Origin: Diploscapter coronatus
Lineage: Eukaryota; Nematoda; Chromadorea; Rhabditida; Rhabditidae
Direction: 5' to 3'
Length of the DNA stretch: 64,000 nt
Assembly: GCA_964036155.1 (NCBI GenBank)
Contig: OZ038422.1
Span: 42,307,201-42,371,200 of the forward strand
In this document: positions 37,187 through 48,736 of the stretch, one piece after another
How the letters are laid out: each line of letters starts with the position of its first letter
Numbering within the stretch: position 1 is the first letter of the stretch
Notes under the pieces: generated by a model
What the model was told of the DNA's origin: nothing
What the model saw: the letters and a program-made list of their open reading frames with translations, nothing else
Database searches by the model: none
Program-made: the position numbers and the translations under genes

Positions 37187-38892
37187 AACAAGAAAGAAAA
37201 AGGTACATATTTGTATAAACATTGCCATTTCTCGAAAAATCATTGATTTTACAAAATGACGATATATTTTTTTACGTTCTATCTCTACAATTATGTCATT
37301 ACGTCAAATCCAGTCCTTTTTTTTTGTAAATATCCTGATGAAAGTATTTATTGGTTTTTCTAATGCATAATGCATTTATCTATTATATCTCGATCGAGTT
37401 AAAAATGTAAACACGACGGAAATTCGTAGGAATTTGATAAAATAATCTACAGTACATTTATTTTTCCTATTCTTCTCGTTGTATCAGCTTTTTTCTGATT
37501 ATCGAATCTCAAAAATTCGATCTCATCTCTTTTTCCGAAGTTTTATCACTGTTTATTGATGTCTTGTCCATTTTTTTTTGTGAAAGTAGTCTCACATTTT
37601 CAAAGAACCCTTCATTGTATGAGGCTATTTCCATAATCTCTCATTTTACTATACTCTATTACTTATGAAATGAACGTTGCCTAGCGGGACGAGTAGAGAC
37701 GCTGGTGCGAATCGTGAATGAAATAGTGCAAGCAAAGGAGTGAGCGTAGCGAGAACGCAGACGACACAAGGAGGGAAGGCCTCGCACCGACGCTAGAGCT
37801 CAGGGAAAGAGACAACGTTCGTCTCATAGATAATGGAGAGTACTGTAGCTTTGTTTTATTCGAGTACTTTTCCACCGAATTTTAAACTTCTTCCGAAAAG
37901 TATTCCTATTGTTAGAAATTTCTACATTTTCAGGTAATCCCAATTTGCTTACGTGTATTTCGATTGATCTCTCATTTTGCCCTATTCAGAGGCTTTGTCA
38001 GTTATTTTTCTGAGCTTATCGAATAAATCTAAAAATCGGCATAATAAGTTTATTTCCGAAAACTAATAATGTGAAGATCAAAATATACGAATTACAAACA
38101 AGAGAATAAAGAGTACGGTAGAAAATAGGAAAAGAAATGTAAGGAACCTGTGGTAAAAAAGCAATTGTCCTATGGAAAACGAATGAATTTGCTAAATAAT
38201 TGTGATCCGCAAAATTTTTAATTTACAAGAGAATAGGCTCTATGAGTGAATTCTAGTGGTTTCATGATTTTTGTTCAATTTGAAAATACAAATTTCAGAT
38301 TTACGAAAAATCAGCTCAGAAGTTATTTCTAGAAGGATGAAAGCAGACGTTTTCCACCGCAGATATCCCCTATGCGATGTAAATTATTCCAATCAACTTT
38401 GCAATTACTACCCTTATAATAATGGAACGAGAGACGATGACGAAGAATTTTTGCGGTGGAAAAGTCCCAATTTTGAATGAAAGAATGAGAAAAAGTAAAG
38501 GGGATAGAAGAAACGGGACGACGTAAAATAACGAAGGGAAAGAAAAGCTGGATCAAACGTTCCAAATCGTGAAAATGAAGATCGATGAAAATTTTCCAAA
38601 AATGGAAATGAAGATGAACTTTCTCAGTGATCAAGAACCAAAATTAGCAAAAATGAGAACTTCCCATAAAAATGAAAGAATGGAATTGCTTTTAAAGTTA
38701 TCACTACTTGCTCAGATTTTAAATAAAAAAATCTTCAAAGAAAATTATAATGTACGATAAAATGAAAGTGAAAAGAATTAGAGAAACAGGGAAATGAACG
38801 ACTTGTGCGTTGACTCGTGTGGTTGAAATTGAACATTCAGTTGGTCTTTCTGCTCCTTCTCTTTGCTTCCAAACCTCAATCGATTAATCGAC
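37187..38892. other. Intergenic between convergent tail-anchored and zinc-finger genes
   Basis: Contains both 3' ends and AT-rich DNA. The one distinct feature is a GC-rich block at 37678-37825. Open frames at 38271-38760 are lysine-rich and low-complexity and are not supported as genes. Confidence 0.45.
37678..37825. repeat. Isolated GC-rich block with imperfect inverted repeat
   Basis: About 150 bp, visibly richer in G+C than its surroundings. GACGCTGGTGCGA near 37698-37711 has an imperfect inverted partner, TCGCACCGACGCT at 37783-37795. AACGTTGCC opens the block and GAGACAACGTTC closes it. It could be a MITE fragment or a structured non-coding RNA; no promoter or tRNA arms were recognised. 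Confidence 0.3.
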
Positions 38893-41800
38893 TCATGCAT
38901 CCTCAGTCTCCCGCTTGTGAATGATATCCTTGAACTGTTCCAGAGCTTCCCTTGTGTCGTCGTAGATGTTACGGGCTGCTCTGAAAAGAAACAAATTGAT
39001 GAATGCTATTTCGATCGAATGAAATTTAAAGTTTTTTTTTTATTTGTATCGCAATTGTCATCTAGTCCCAGCTTTATAAACAAACATAGAAGCCGATCTT
39101 TAGAAATGAAGGAAGGAAAATTCGACAATTTAAAAAATTCTTACAGTAGTGCCTCAGCAGCTTCAAGCGTCTTGTTCCTGACGTCGGTCTCGTGGCCGTA
39201 CTTCTTGAACACGATGTCCAAGGCCAAATCGTCTATCCGAGAGGCGGTTCGTTTTCTCTGGCACTGCAAATCCGACACATTGCCTTGGTTTATCTTCAAA
39301 CTCGTTCCTACCTTGCGTTCGTCACTGTTGAGTTCAGTGGTGGTTTTCTGGGGAATGATAGCGAAGATTTTCGCTTCCACCTCATCGCGCTCTTGCTCTT
39401 CTTTGCCGAGAATAGGCTAAAATAAAAATGATAAAAATCCTTTTTCGCGAAATAAACCAAACATAGATATTCAACTCATAGTACGATTTTTAGACTTCAA
39501 GAAAGGAATTTAAAGATGACAATCTACTGTCAATTCATCGCTTATTTCAGTTAATTTTTACCTTATCAACGAATCTGGGATGGACAGTGAAGTCCTTGCT
39601 GCAGAGCAACCGATGGCGGGTCATTTCTGCGCCTAGCATGGTCGAGTAGCCACAAGAACAGCTGGAATAAAACTGTCTTTCATAAAGATGCTCTTTTTTT
39701 CTAACTAACCGATAGACGTTGTTGTCCTTCTGCGTCTCGTCGATCCCCCCTCGCTCCGTTTCTATGTCCAATTCTTCCAGCTTCAAGCGACGGGCTAAAT
39801 AATGGCATAAGGAATTATAGGGCTTTAAAGTGAAAAGTGAACGACCTGGAAACAAGTTTGACCTAAAACAACAAATGAGAATTTTAACTTTGAAACTAAG
39901 CAAGAAAAGATTACAGACAGAAATACAATAACTAAAAAGAAATGAATCTTGAAGAAAAATAGGCTGAAAAAAGGTATATGCTAACTTCGATGATTATTTT
40001 CTTACCCATAGCAGATTTGAGGTACTTCTCCTCCAAGCACATGGCGCACATGCCCTTGTCCATCTTCTTGCAGTCCCTGCATCTATTCGAACTCTTCTTC
40101 GAACGTAACTTCCACACTGCCTTTGGACGATTCCACTGCTCGGGGGTCTATAAAAAAAGTCAAATTTCGGAATTGCAGAGAAGAAAAATGAAATGAAATA
40201 GCTTCAATAATAAACGCAAGACAAAACTCGTAAATTCACCAGTTTTGAAAGTCGAATGACGTCAATCAAAAAGAATGCGAAAGATCGGGATGAATTTTGA
40301 ACGAGCTCGTTGATAGAATTTCAATCATTCAAAAATAGGCAAAAATGCTCTACCCTGAACTGAATGTGCCACTTGACGGGGAGAGGGACGTGCTCCTTCT
40401 TCTGATGGTCGAATTTGTCCTGGTTGTAGAGGAACACAGCCGCACAGCGACCACAGCCCGAACGGGTTCCTCAAATTCATCCAATGAATCAGATGAAAGA
40501 TGATCGACTGCTTACTGAGATGCTCCTTCATGTGCGCGACGAACTCCCCTGCCTGAATGGCCGTCCGTTTCCGTTTGTACGAGGGGATTTCGATCGTGAA
40601 CATACAAAACGGACACATCATCATTCTGCAACTAATTACATTTTTAAAAGAAATAAAAATAGTCATTATCGCTAAAAGCCTCGGACATCATTTTTGAAGC
40701 ATTCCGCTTTTCGAGGAAAGAATCCTAAGAAACAATGAAATTGGGATTGCGAAAAAACTGGTTGACTTCTTCTTGCAAAAACATGAATGAATATTGCAAT
40801 TGCTCACCCCGTATTATTGTGTTTCTGGGCGAAATGGTCGAACAGATGGAGTCTGACGGTGGTTCTGTAGTTGCATCGTCTGCAATGGTAGGGAGCCTCG
40901 CAAGGGTCGTGCAGAGAGAGGTGAGCACGAATCGCCATGTCACGAGACATGTCCTTCGGACGGGGAACTTCCTTCAAACATCAAGCAAAGAGATCAATCA
41001 GAACTCCACATAACGTCTGTACCTTCTCACAGATCCAACAAGTCCCAGTTTGAACAGCCTCTTTCTGGCGGGAATGGCAGCGAGTGTAGTGCACCTGAAA
41101 ATACGAGGGGTTATAGAAAAAGTGAAGCAACGCTAGTTTTAGTGAGAAATAGGGTTTTGAATTCAGGAAACAGGCAGAAACGGCGAGAATCAGAGCATTG
41201 CATAGATAGCTATTTTGAAATTCAAAAACTGAAAAATTGCAAAAAAAAAAAAAAAAAGAAATAACCCCCAACAAAGAGTGAAGTTTTTAAGCCATGGAGG
41301 CTAAACAGAACATTTTCTAATTCCCTTAAGTTTATCTAAGACTGCTCAAGAACTCAGGCCACCAACCTGCATCATATTAGGCGTTCTGAATCTAGCGATA
41401 CACTGTGGGCAGGTGCTCATGATACCCAAATCGTTCCTCTCTTTGTCGATGCCCCTTGCAGTGGTCAGATGCGCCCAGATATGGCACACGAAATCCACGT
41501 TGCCGCGGATCACCCGTTTGCACTGGCCGAACGTGCACTGCAAAAGTGATGCTTCACACAAATTCGAATTTCTCGCAAACAAGTCCTACCCAGTAGTATA
41601 TGAACCTGGGTTCGGAGTTGTTTGTTTTTTTTTTAATGCAGGAAGTAATTTGTAAAACGGTGGAGTATTTCTCAATTTTTGGTAGATACTGTATTTCTTG
41701 ACAAAAATGCTTCCGTCAATTACAAGTTGCCAAACAAGAAATTCTCAAAATTGAAGTGTGGAATAAAATTTCGTCTATTTCTTCTTCTTCTTCTTCTAGA

Positions 41801-43818
41801 TTTGAATTAATCCATTGTTTACCCTGAAGCTAGCATCAGCCATGGTGGGAGCGTCCTCCTGCATATTGTCTTTAGCATAGGCCTCGAATGTGTATCTCGA
41901 CAGTCTCGCTTCATAATATCGCTTCTCCTGCTCCCTCTCTTTGATGTCGTCTGCAGACATCGGCAGACCATCGCCTGAAAAACCATGGATTTTGAGGAAG
42001 AAAAATTGTCAAAAGGGGCTCAAAATTCACACATTCCCATCTGTCCCTTTCCAGATTTGAAAGTCAAGTTGTCCCCATCCCAGAAAGAATCGATTTTTAT
42101 CGCCACTGGAGTTGAAAATTGGTAGTGCATTTTCGACATTTTCTAGAACACATATCTGCGAACAACTTCAAAAAGTTCTGCTCAAAAGTAATACGAGAAT
42201 TTAAATCGATAATTTCTGCAGAAAGTTGTCGCAAATTAAACTGATTAGGAAAGAAATGAAGAGATTTTTTTAATTTGGAAAGTCGTAAAAAAGGCCAATT
42301 CTTGCCTTGACCTAGTTCTTCAATCTGACTTCAATTTCTACTTTCAATACCTGCAAAATGAGCGCTGTTCCTGTTGGCAGGAACTCTGGCGCTGGCGCGA
42401 GTGTTCCTCGACCCGAACGATCCGTTGGTCATGGACGCAGAGGATGGGGAGTCCGAACTGGCTGCACGAGTGAATGAGGCCACGGCAGTGATCGGCACTC
42501 CGTCCGACAGGGGCAGGATCTGACAATAAATGAAAATTAGACACTTGGACAAAATCGATTGCCTGAGAAACTGCTCAAAATGGAGAAATTCTAGGGTTTT
42601 TTCTCACACATCAATCACTTTGGTGAAAATAAAGACTGTTTCAAAGTGTCTGCTTGAGAAATAGCGAACCAAGTCTGAGTAAAAACTGTTCGAAAAGGAA
42701 ATGAATTCTCCGCTTCATCCCAAGTGGGAAATGACAATTCTAAATATTTTTGCTTTTATTTTGGTAAAGTCCTAATATTGATTGAAGGTACAAGTTTAAA
42801 GGAATGGATTTTCGTGAATCACCTGCTGGGTGTAGCTGACGTTGGTCTTGGACTTGATTCTATTCCCAGCAGCCCTCTCCGCCCGCATAAATTGTCGTTG
42901 ACTGAGCGGACTGCCTCCGTTCTGACCACTTGCCGAGGCTGAACTCGAGGTTGTTGGGCCTAGAAGTAAACTACTTGCACAAATTCGAATATTGAAATGA
43001 TGAAGTAAAATGCATTTTCTTTGCTGAAGTAAACAATTATTGCGATCAGGGGTGGATCAAATTTGATGTTCAACATATCAGATAATTCAGTTCACACCTG
43101 ATCACGATTCCGTTTTATTCACAAACACCAACTCTTAGGGCCTCTTATGATTCATACCCACTTGCGCTTGACATCAATGTTTTTTTCCTTCTACCTTTCT
43201 CTCGTACTCTCCCAAAAACGAGCGTCAAGCATAAGTTGGCGTAGGTGTCGAGTGAGTGGGGATCACAAAAGGTCAAATATTAGTGAACTAAATTCGACAG
43301 AAACAATTCGATGCGGTTACAAAATTCGGCGAAAATGAATGTTTGACTTGAACTCTTGAAAAATGTTGCAAAAAATCAGACCTGTCCCGAGTCCGAGCGC
43401 AGATAGATCGAGAGGCCTCGCATTGACGATGCTGACCGAGGCTGTTGCCGAGCTTCTCTCTGCAAAGTTCGCTTCAATTTCAAGTCAAAAACGGGAAAAA
43501 GTAATATCGATTTTTTTCAGAAACCCGTCGATACGAAAATCGTCAATTCATTATCTCACGATTTCAAGCAAGCCTCCTTCTGCGACTTCGCGAATGAGAT
43601 CATAAACGAGAAAAATTACTAACTTCTCATGTGATGACCCAAATTTGGGATTAGTTTGCAGCGCTACAAGTCTTTCTTCTCTACAAAAAATAGCAAGAAT
43701 TTTTGAAAATAAGACTCGAATTTCTAAAATTTTAGGTAAGACAAATTTGACCCATACCGTGGTTCTCGATGGTGTCCTCGGGGTCGGAGTCCAACTGAAT
43801 TACTTCTCCGTCAGCCAT
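38893..43818 (-). CDS. Multi-zinc-finger nuclear protein with PLDLS motif, about 620-640 aa
   Basis: Fifteen exons on the minus strand: 43758-43818, 43382-43459, 42823-42959, 42351-42519, 41823-41974, 41367-41537, 41023-41094, 40808-40971, 40516-40625, 40354-40469, 40006-40147, 39710-39794, 39562-39661, 39145-39416, 38893-38980; phases close. A 48-nt in-frame stretch at 39264-39311 may be a further intron. The acidic N-terminus (IQLDSDPEDT) is followed by RPLDLSALGLG, a PxDLS CtBP-binding motif at about 36-40, and a Ser-rich region. At least six Cys/His finger units follow, such as CTFGQCKRVIRG, CPQCIARFRTPNMM, CRRCNYRTTVRLHLFDHF, CPFCMFTIEIP, CGRCAAVFLYNQDKFDHQ, a C4 unit (CRDCKKMDKGMCAMC) and CSCGYSTMLGAEMTRH...C. 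A helical C-terminus follows. Tandem fingers of this kind recall POGZ/ZNF592-type chromatin proteins; that link is weak. A nuclear co-repressor role is inferred. Confidence 0.8.
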
Positions 43819-44280
43819 TTTTCATGCACGAAAACCGTCGAGATTGAGTCTTTACCTGAAAACGAGCGAAAATTTGCGAAAAATTCACGAAAAAATCAAT
43901 AAAAAAGAAAGTGAGCGTAAATATTCACAACTGGAGGCAGCATCTATCACGCGTAAATGCATCGAAGAGGGAGTAGAGGAAACAAAAGCACCAGTATCTA
44001 GGGGAATATCGATTTTCGCAACTGCAGAAAAGAAAGCGCACGGTCTCATTTCAAAGAGAAGGACGGAAAACACCGCAGAAATAAGATCGAATAAAAATAC
44101 ATATTGTTCGATACAAGCCGCGATAGAAAGCGACACAAGTACAGCAAAGGAACCACCGAAAAGGTCAAATGTTTATTCCAACAGCATTTGAGCAAGAAAA
44201 CCCATATTTACGAAAATTGCAAATAAATAAATTTTTGCACAAGTTGAACAAATATACAAAGTTTTACAGAAACCTACAAA

Positions 44281-46098
44281 TTAGTCAATTTCGACACTTT
44301 CATAGCTTTGTGTAAGGCTTTTGTCAGAGGGGTCGACGCACCCATTTTCGCCATACTTGGACACTTGGTGTTCGTAGTACGTCAGATGATCGTTCACGTT
44401 GTAGTGAATGTACCACGCGTTACTAAATTTGAATTTTCATAAAATTCGATGATTCCTCGAAAACCGAAAAATTCGATTATAATAAAAGGAGAAAAATATC
44501 AAAACTGAAGAAAACTAGATAAAAATTTAGATATAACCTGCAAGAGCCATCCTCATTTAACGGATTTCCAGTGCAGAGTCTGAACAAGTCAGTGTCAGTC
44601 ATGTTGGTATGATACCAGATTTCGATTCCATGATGATAGGGGGCGTGATTGAAGAGGGGCGAGCAGGAACGGGAATAAATCGCACCGCAGAGAGGAATAT
44701 GGGCCACCTGAAGACTCGTTTTTCATCATTTTTCAAATTTCATTCAAAACCCATCGAAAACTAACAACTGTTGACATTTTTTAGAGTTAGAAGAAAAACG
44801 GTTGAAACTTCATCAATTTTGAGAATTTTAGCTGTGAGTGCAAATGAATCAAAATAGCAATGAGAAAATATTTTTAAAAAATGAAAAAAAAAAACAAATT
44901 GAAAGTCTTCGTACCAAATCATATCTGTGGACAATCCTCCAGCTGTTTGGCACGAGTCGGTCATGTGCTTGAGCGTATTCAAAATTGCCGACTCTCGGTT
45001 CGCCGAAGGTTATCAAATACAAGCTGCAATTGTCGTCTTTGATTGAATAGAGTAGAAATTGTAAATTTCCCGACTAAAAGAATCCATATAAAACTGTAAG
45101 TGCGTGAAGATGTTTGTCGCAACTTTCTTAAAATGTTCACTTATTTCTTGCTTTCTTCTTACGATTCGAAAATTTCAAGAAGAGAATTCCGAAAGCTTAC
45201 TCCTTTAGCAACTTAGGATGATGGTCAGCAAAGACAGTGGATGCGAGACTGGCCAGGGCACCTCCTAGAGAATGGCCTGTGAAGAGGATCTTTCTGCTCG
45301 GGAATAACTGAAATTAATTTGGCCTTTTATACTTTTCACCTCTAAATTACCCTTACCCTCTTGTACTTTTTACCTTCTTTCTCTTCCCCTTGCCATTCTT
45401 CAGAAAAAGAAATAAAAAGTACGAGAGGATAAGGGGGTACCGTAGAGGTAAAAATACAAAAGGTCATCAATTTCTTAATTTTTCAAGATTCCTCCAAAGA
45501 AACCAACATATTTGAGCTTCCTCGTTATTTTGTTGATTGGGGCCCAAATTGAGTCGAGTGCTACGTAGAAATAATGCTGCACCGAACCGCCTGCTCGGAT
45601 CTGAAAAATGAAATTTTTGAAAGAAAGCCACTTTTAGAACCTTGTGTTTAGGCTCAGTCATACTCTCGAGAAGTTCAGCAATAAGCTGCACCTTCGTCTG
45701 CGTGCCTCTGAATGCAACCGTTATCCATTCGTCTGTCAGACCGATTATTGCCCAGCACTGCAAACTCCAGATCATGAAAAATCATCAAGACACGACATTT
45801 TCTGATTTACAAAAATTCAAAAATGCAAGATTAACTCACCTCGTTATGAAAAACATCACATCTTTTGCCGTAACGAAAAATGAGCGTTGAATTTCGTTTC
45901 GTGTGGCATTGAACTGGATAGTCCCCATATGCTCCGGCTGAAATCGACAAAATTTGAAAGAAATCGTATCAATTTTTTAATCAAAATTGTACCTGCAAAA
46001 TCGAGTGCGAATTTCGCGAGCTCGGGGTTGAATTCGAGGTTGTTCAGAGCTAGAATGGACGACTCGACGAGGCAGACGATGACCAGATGGAGGCGCAT
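44281..46098 (-). CDS. Secreted class 3 lipase, 313 aa
   Basis: Eight exons on the minus strand: 45993-46098, 45840-45937, 45641-45757, 45508-45600, 45201-45307, 44915-45023, 44538-44707, 44281-44422; phases close. A signal peptide opens the protein (MRLHLVIVCLVESSILA). The alpha/beta-hydrolase core has VAFRGTQTKVQLIAEL, the nucleophile elbow FTGHSLGGALASL (Ser at about residue 151), LITFGEPRVGN, then HRYDLVAHIP with the likely catalytic Asp and HHGIEIWYHT with the likely His. Cys residues in the C-terminal third fit a secreted protein. Class 3 (fungal-type) lipases are expanded in nematodes; intestinal triglyceride hydrolysis is the usual assumption. The fifth intron (45308-45507) contains a large hairpin element. 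Confidence 0.94.
45321..45465. repeat. Fold-back element inside a lipase intron
   Basis: Two arms of about 54 bp (45321-45374 and 45412-45465) are inverted copies with roughly 80 percent match. The left arm begins GGCCTTTTATACTTTTCACC; the right arm read on the other strand begins GACCTTTTGTATTTTTACC. Both arms end in the complement of AAAAAGTAC. The 37-nt spacer is pyrimidine-rich, then purine-rich. No ORF. Confidence 0.8.
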
Positions 46099-47492
46099 AA
46101 TCGACGCATTCTGGGTGAGCATAAAACGGACTGAAAACGGGAAAATCAACTAAATAAAGTAGAAAAATCGAAGAAATGACATGAGAATATCGACGTTTTT
46201 TTTCGAGCACATGTCACGAATCACCAATCAAATCTCTGCTCTCTTTCTCTCGCCAAACTCTGCTCATTACGTGATGTCAAATGATTTACAACAGGCCAGA
46301 ACAGAGATTGAAAGTGACCTTCAGATAAACATTTTTGAGATTGATTTCTCTTCAAAAAATCTGATTTTGGCTAAAAAATCTTGAAATTCAACCTCCAAAG
46401 AACTTCAGAATAAATATTTTCGAAAAAATAGAAGAATGAATAGCATGTTCGTTTACGGAGCAATAAATTTTTAATCAAATTTGTCAGGAATCCGTAAATA
46501 GACAAGTGATAGCAACACAAGAAGACACATTTTGTTTTTCAAAAATGAATCTAATCGACGCGTCAGAAATAAACAAAAAATCTTGTGAAGATCTAGACAG
46601 AAGTTGAGGAATCTGTTTCACTTATTTGGCCAGATTCGAAAGAATTTTGGTTCTGATTCAGCTTCTTTATGATAAATATTCAAATTCTATCCTCCAGTTG
46701 TCCCGTTATCTTTATCCTATGTGCGTTGCACAGCGTATTCTTAAAGTTATTTGTCGTGCTCTTTCAGAATGATCACTAGCAGATAGGTACAGTGACTCGT
46801 TTGCGATCTTCCATTCTTTACTTCATTTGACACGATCCTGCTGAAGTTCAACTTTTTGAATGAGAAGGAAAAGATTATCGAGTCAAATGCAAATGAAAAT
46901 CGATACCCCGATGAAGACAGGGTTCCGAAGCACGAGGAACTCATGAGGATGGGCATAATCGAGCAGAAAATTAAAGAACAAAAAATAAACAAAAAATAGG
47001 AAATGAAAATCAATCGTGAATTTCATATCGTGCTTCATTGACACTCATCACGATTTCATTTCCTCATTCTCAACACTTACTTGCTTCTTATTTTATTTCG
47101 CGATTTTTTTCGCTTTTTCGAAATTATCTTTTCTTCCGGGTTTATCAAATTTTCGTTGGTATCAGTGTGTAGACCGAGAAGCTGGATTAAATTTGATCGG
47201 CTGAATCCTTTGCTTATTGGCTCACAAAATCTTCATAATATTTTTCTCGCAGTCCCCAATTTGTCTCGAGAAATTTATCTTTTTTATTTTCATGCTGCAA
47301 GTGAACGAAAGACTTCACCACCAACTAACCAATTTCCATTTGCATTTTCACAATCTAATTTTTACGCTTCCTCCAAAACAATTTTCAACATTTCAAATAT
47401 TTATTTTCTCATAAAATAACACGACAACTTGTACGTTCCGTTTATGAAGTTTACAAAAAAAAACTCGAGAAATCTCGTCAATTTTGCCAATT
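46099..47492. other. Intergenic, no gene seen
   Basis: AT-rich DNA upstream of the lipase and downstream of the Met-rich gene. Open frames at 46747-47013 and 47016-47419 are Phe/Ser/Ile-rich readings of AT-rich DNA with no start context or family features. Confidence 0.45.
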
Positions 47493-48005
47493 TCAGTGTG
47501 GCATCATCATCTGATCGCGCATCATTCCCATTCCGTTCATGTTGCCGTTCATCGAGTAGCTGCGATACGGCATCCACTGTAAGTCAATTTTTCTCGATGA
47601 AAATTTGATTTGAACTGATCCTATAGGACGTTTGGGAGGTTCTCAAACATTACAGAATCAAGTAACTGCAATATTTCGTTTCAAGAATTGTGATAATTAC
47701 CTGCTGTGTTTGCGAGTCGAAATACCAGTACATTCCGTTGTAGTACATCATGTTCGACATGTCGCGCTGCATGGTGTTTGAGTTCATTCCCATATTGCCG
47801 GCTAAAATCGTTGAAGTTTATTGCTTGCAAGTCTTTTTTGGAAAATTTATCCCTATTCTGCATAAATTTTCAGATCTCAATTTTGACTTACTTGGGCTAG
47901 ATTCCACTTGAGAGATGGCGAAAAGAGCCTGTAAAATGAAGATTTCATCCATTTGTGAAGTCGACTTACCGTAGCCACGAGAGCGACGAGGAGAGTGGAG
48001 TTCAT
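47493..48005 (-). CDS. Small Met-rich secreted protein, 85 aa
   Basis: Four exons on the minus strand: 47970-48005, 47892-47928, 47701-47801, 47493-47576; donors, acceptors and phases all close. The N-terminus is a clear signal peptide (MNSTLLVALVATALFAISQV). The mature part of about 60 residues is rich in Met, Asn and Tyr: NMGMNSNTMQRDMSNMMYYN, YWYFDSQTQQWMPY and a tail of MNGMGMMRDQMMMPH. Fifteen or more Met in 60 residues is far above normal. No family recognised. Met-rich secreted peptides can bind copper(I) or resist oxidation, but nothing here proves either. The short promoter and tiny exons make it easy for gene finders to miss. Confidence 0.8.
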
Positions 48006-48736
48006 CTTGTTTGAATATTTAGAGGTAGTTCGAAGGCTGTAGAATTGTTGGTGAAGATTCGGTAGGAGTCTTTCCCGTTTTATACGATTCCGAATCTGCC
48101 GTAAAACTCGCGCAAATATTGGCTGATCTTGCACCTCTATTCACCGTAACTTGAGTTAGATGGATGACTAATGCAGCAGAAATGTCGCAGGCCAAGAGAC
48201 TACACTCATTTTGATGATAATTTCAGCTGATAAACAGATAAAATCCAGGACGAGTCCATTTGCGTTTGGAATACTTGAAATCTATCTGGTTTCTGAGTAT
48301 GCATGATTTGTGCTGTCAGATTTTAATTAATCATCTTCGAATTCATTTATCATCGCTTTTCAACTTTCTCTTTCAAATTTAGCGTGTCTTCAATGATACT
48401 GCAAAGAATCATACCATACTCACAAATTTTGCAAATCAATCGCAGATAATCACAAATTCATTTAACGATTTCTAAGTACAATGTATCAGAATGGCCCGAG
48501 TTGATTATTTGCCTTCTTCTTTGTTGCAGACAAAATGACACAATTTGTCTACAAACCTAAGTCAATATTGTCTCTCGTCGTGAGTAGTCAACTATCGACT
48601 AGAGAGCAAAGTTGATTTTTGTGAACAATTGTGCCCTCACTGAAAAAATCTGATTCATCCAGCAAAAATTCAGCTACCGTAATACACACATAGAGTTTTT
48701 CTCTTTATTCTCTATCAAAAATCTACAAGATGACAA

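Noticed and set aside
37690..37720. GGTGCGAATCG resembling a tRNA B box
   Set aside because: No acceptor stem, anticodon arm or A box could be fitted around it.
43042..43106. CAGGGGTGG...ACACCTG pair resembling hAT ends
   Set aside because: Inverted match is short and imperfect and no 8-bp duplication flanks it.
43844..44191. 115-codon plus-strand frame between the zinc-finger and lipase genes
   Set aside because: Lys/Glu/Ser-rich, no family features, no splice or promoter context; fits chance in purine-rich DNA.
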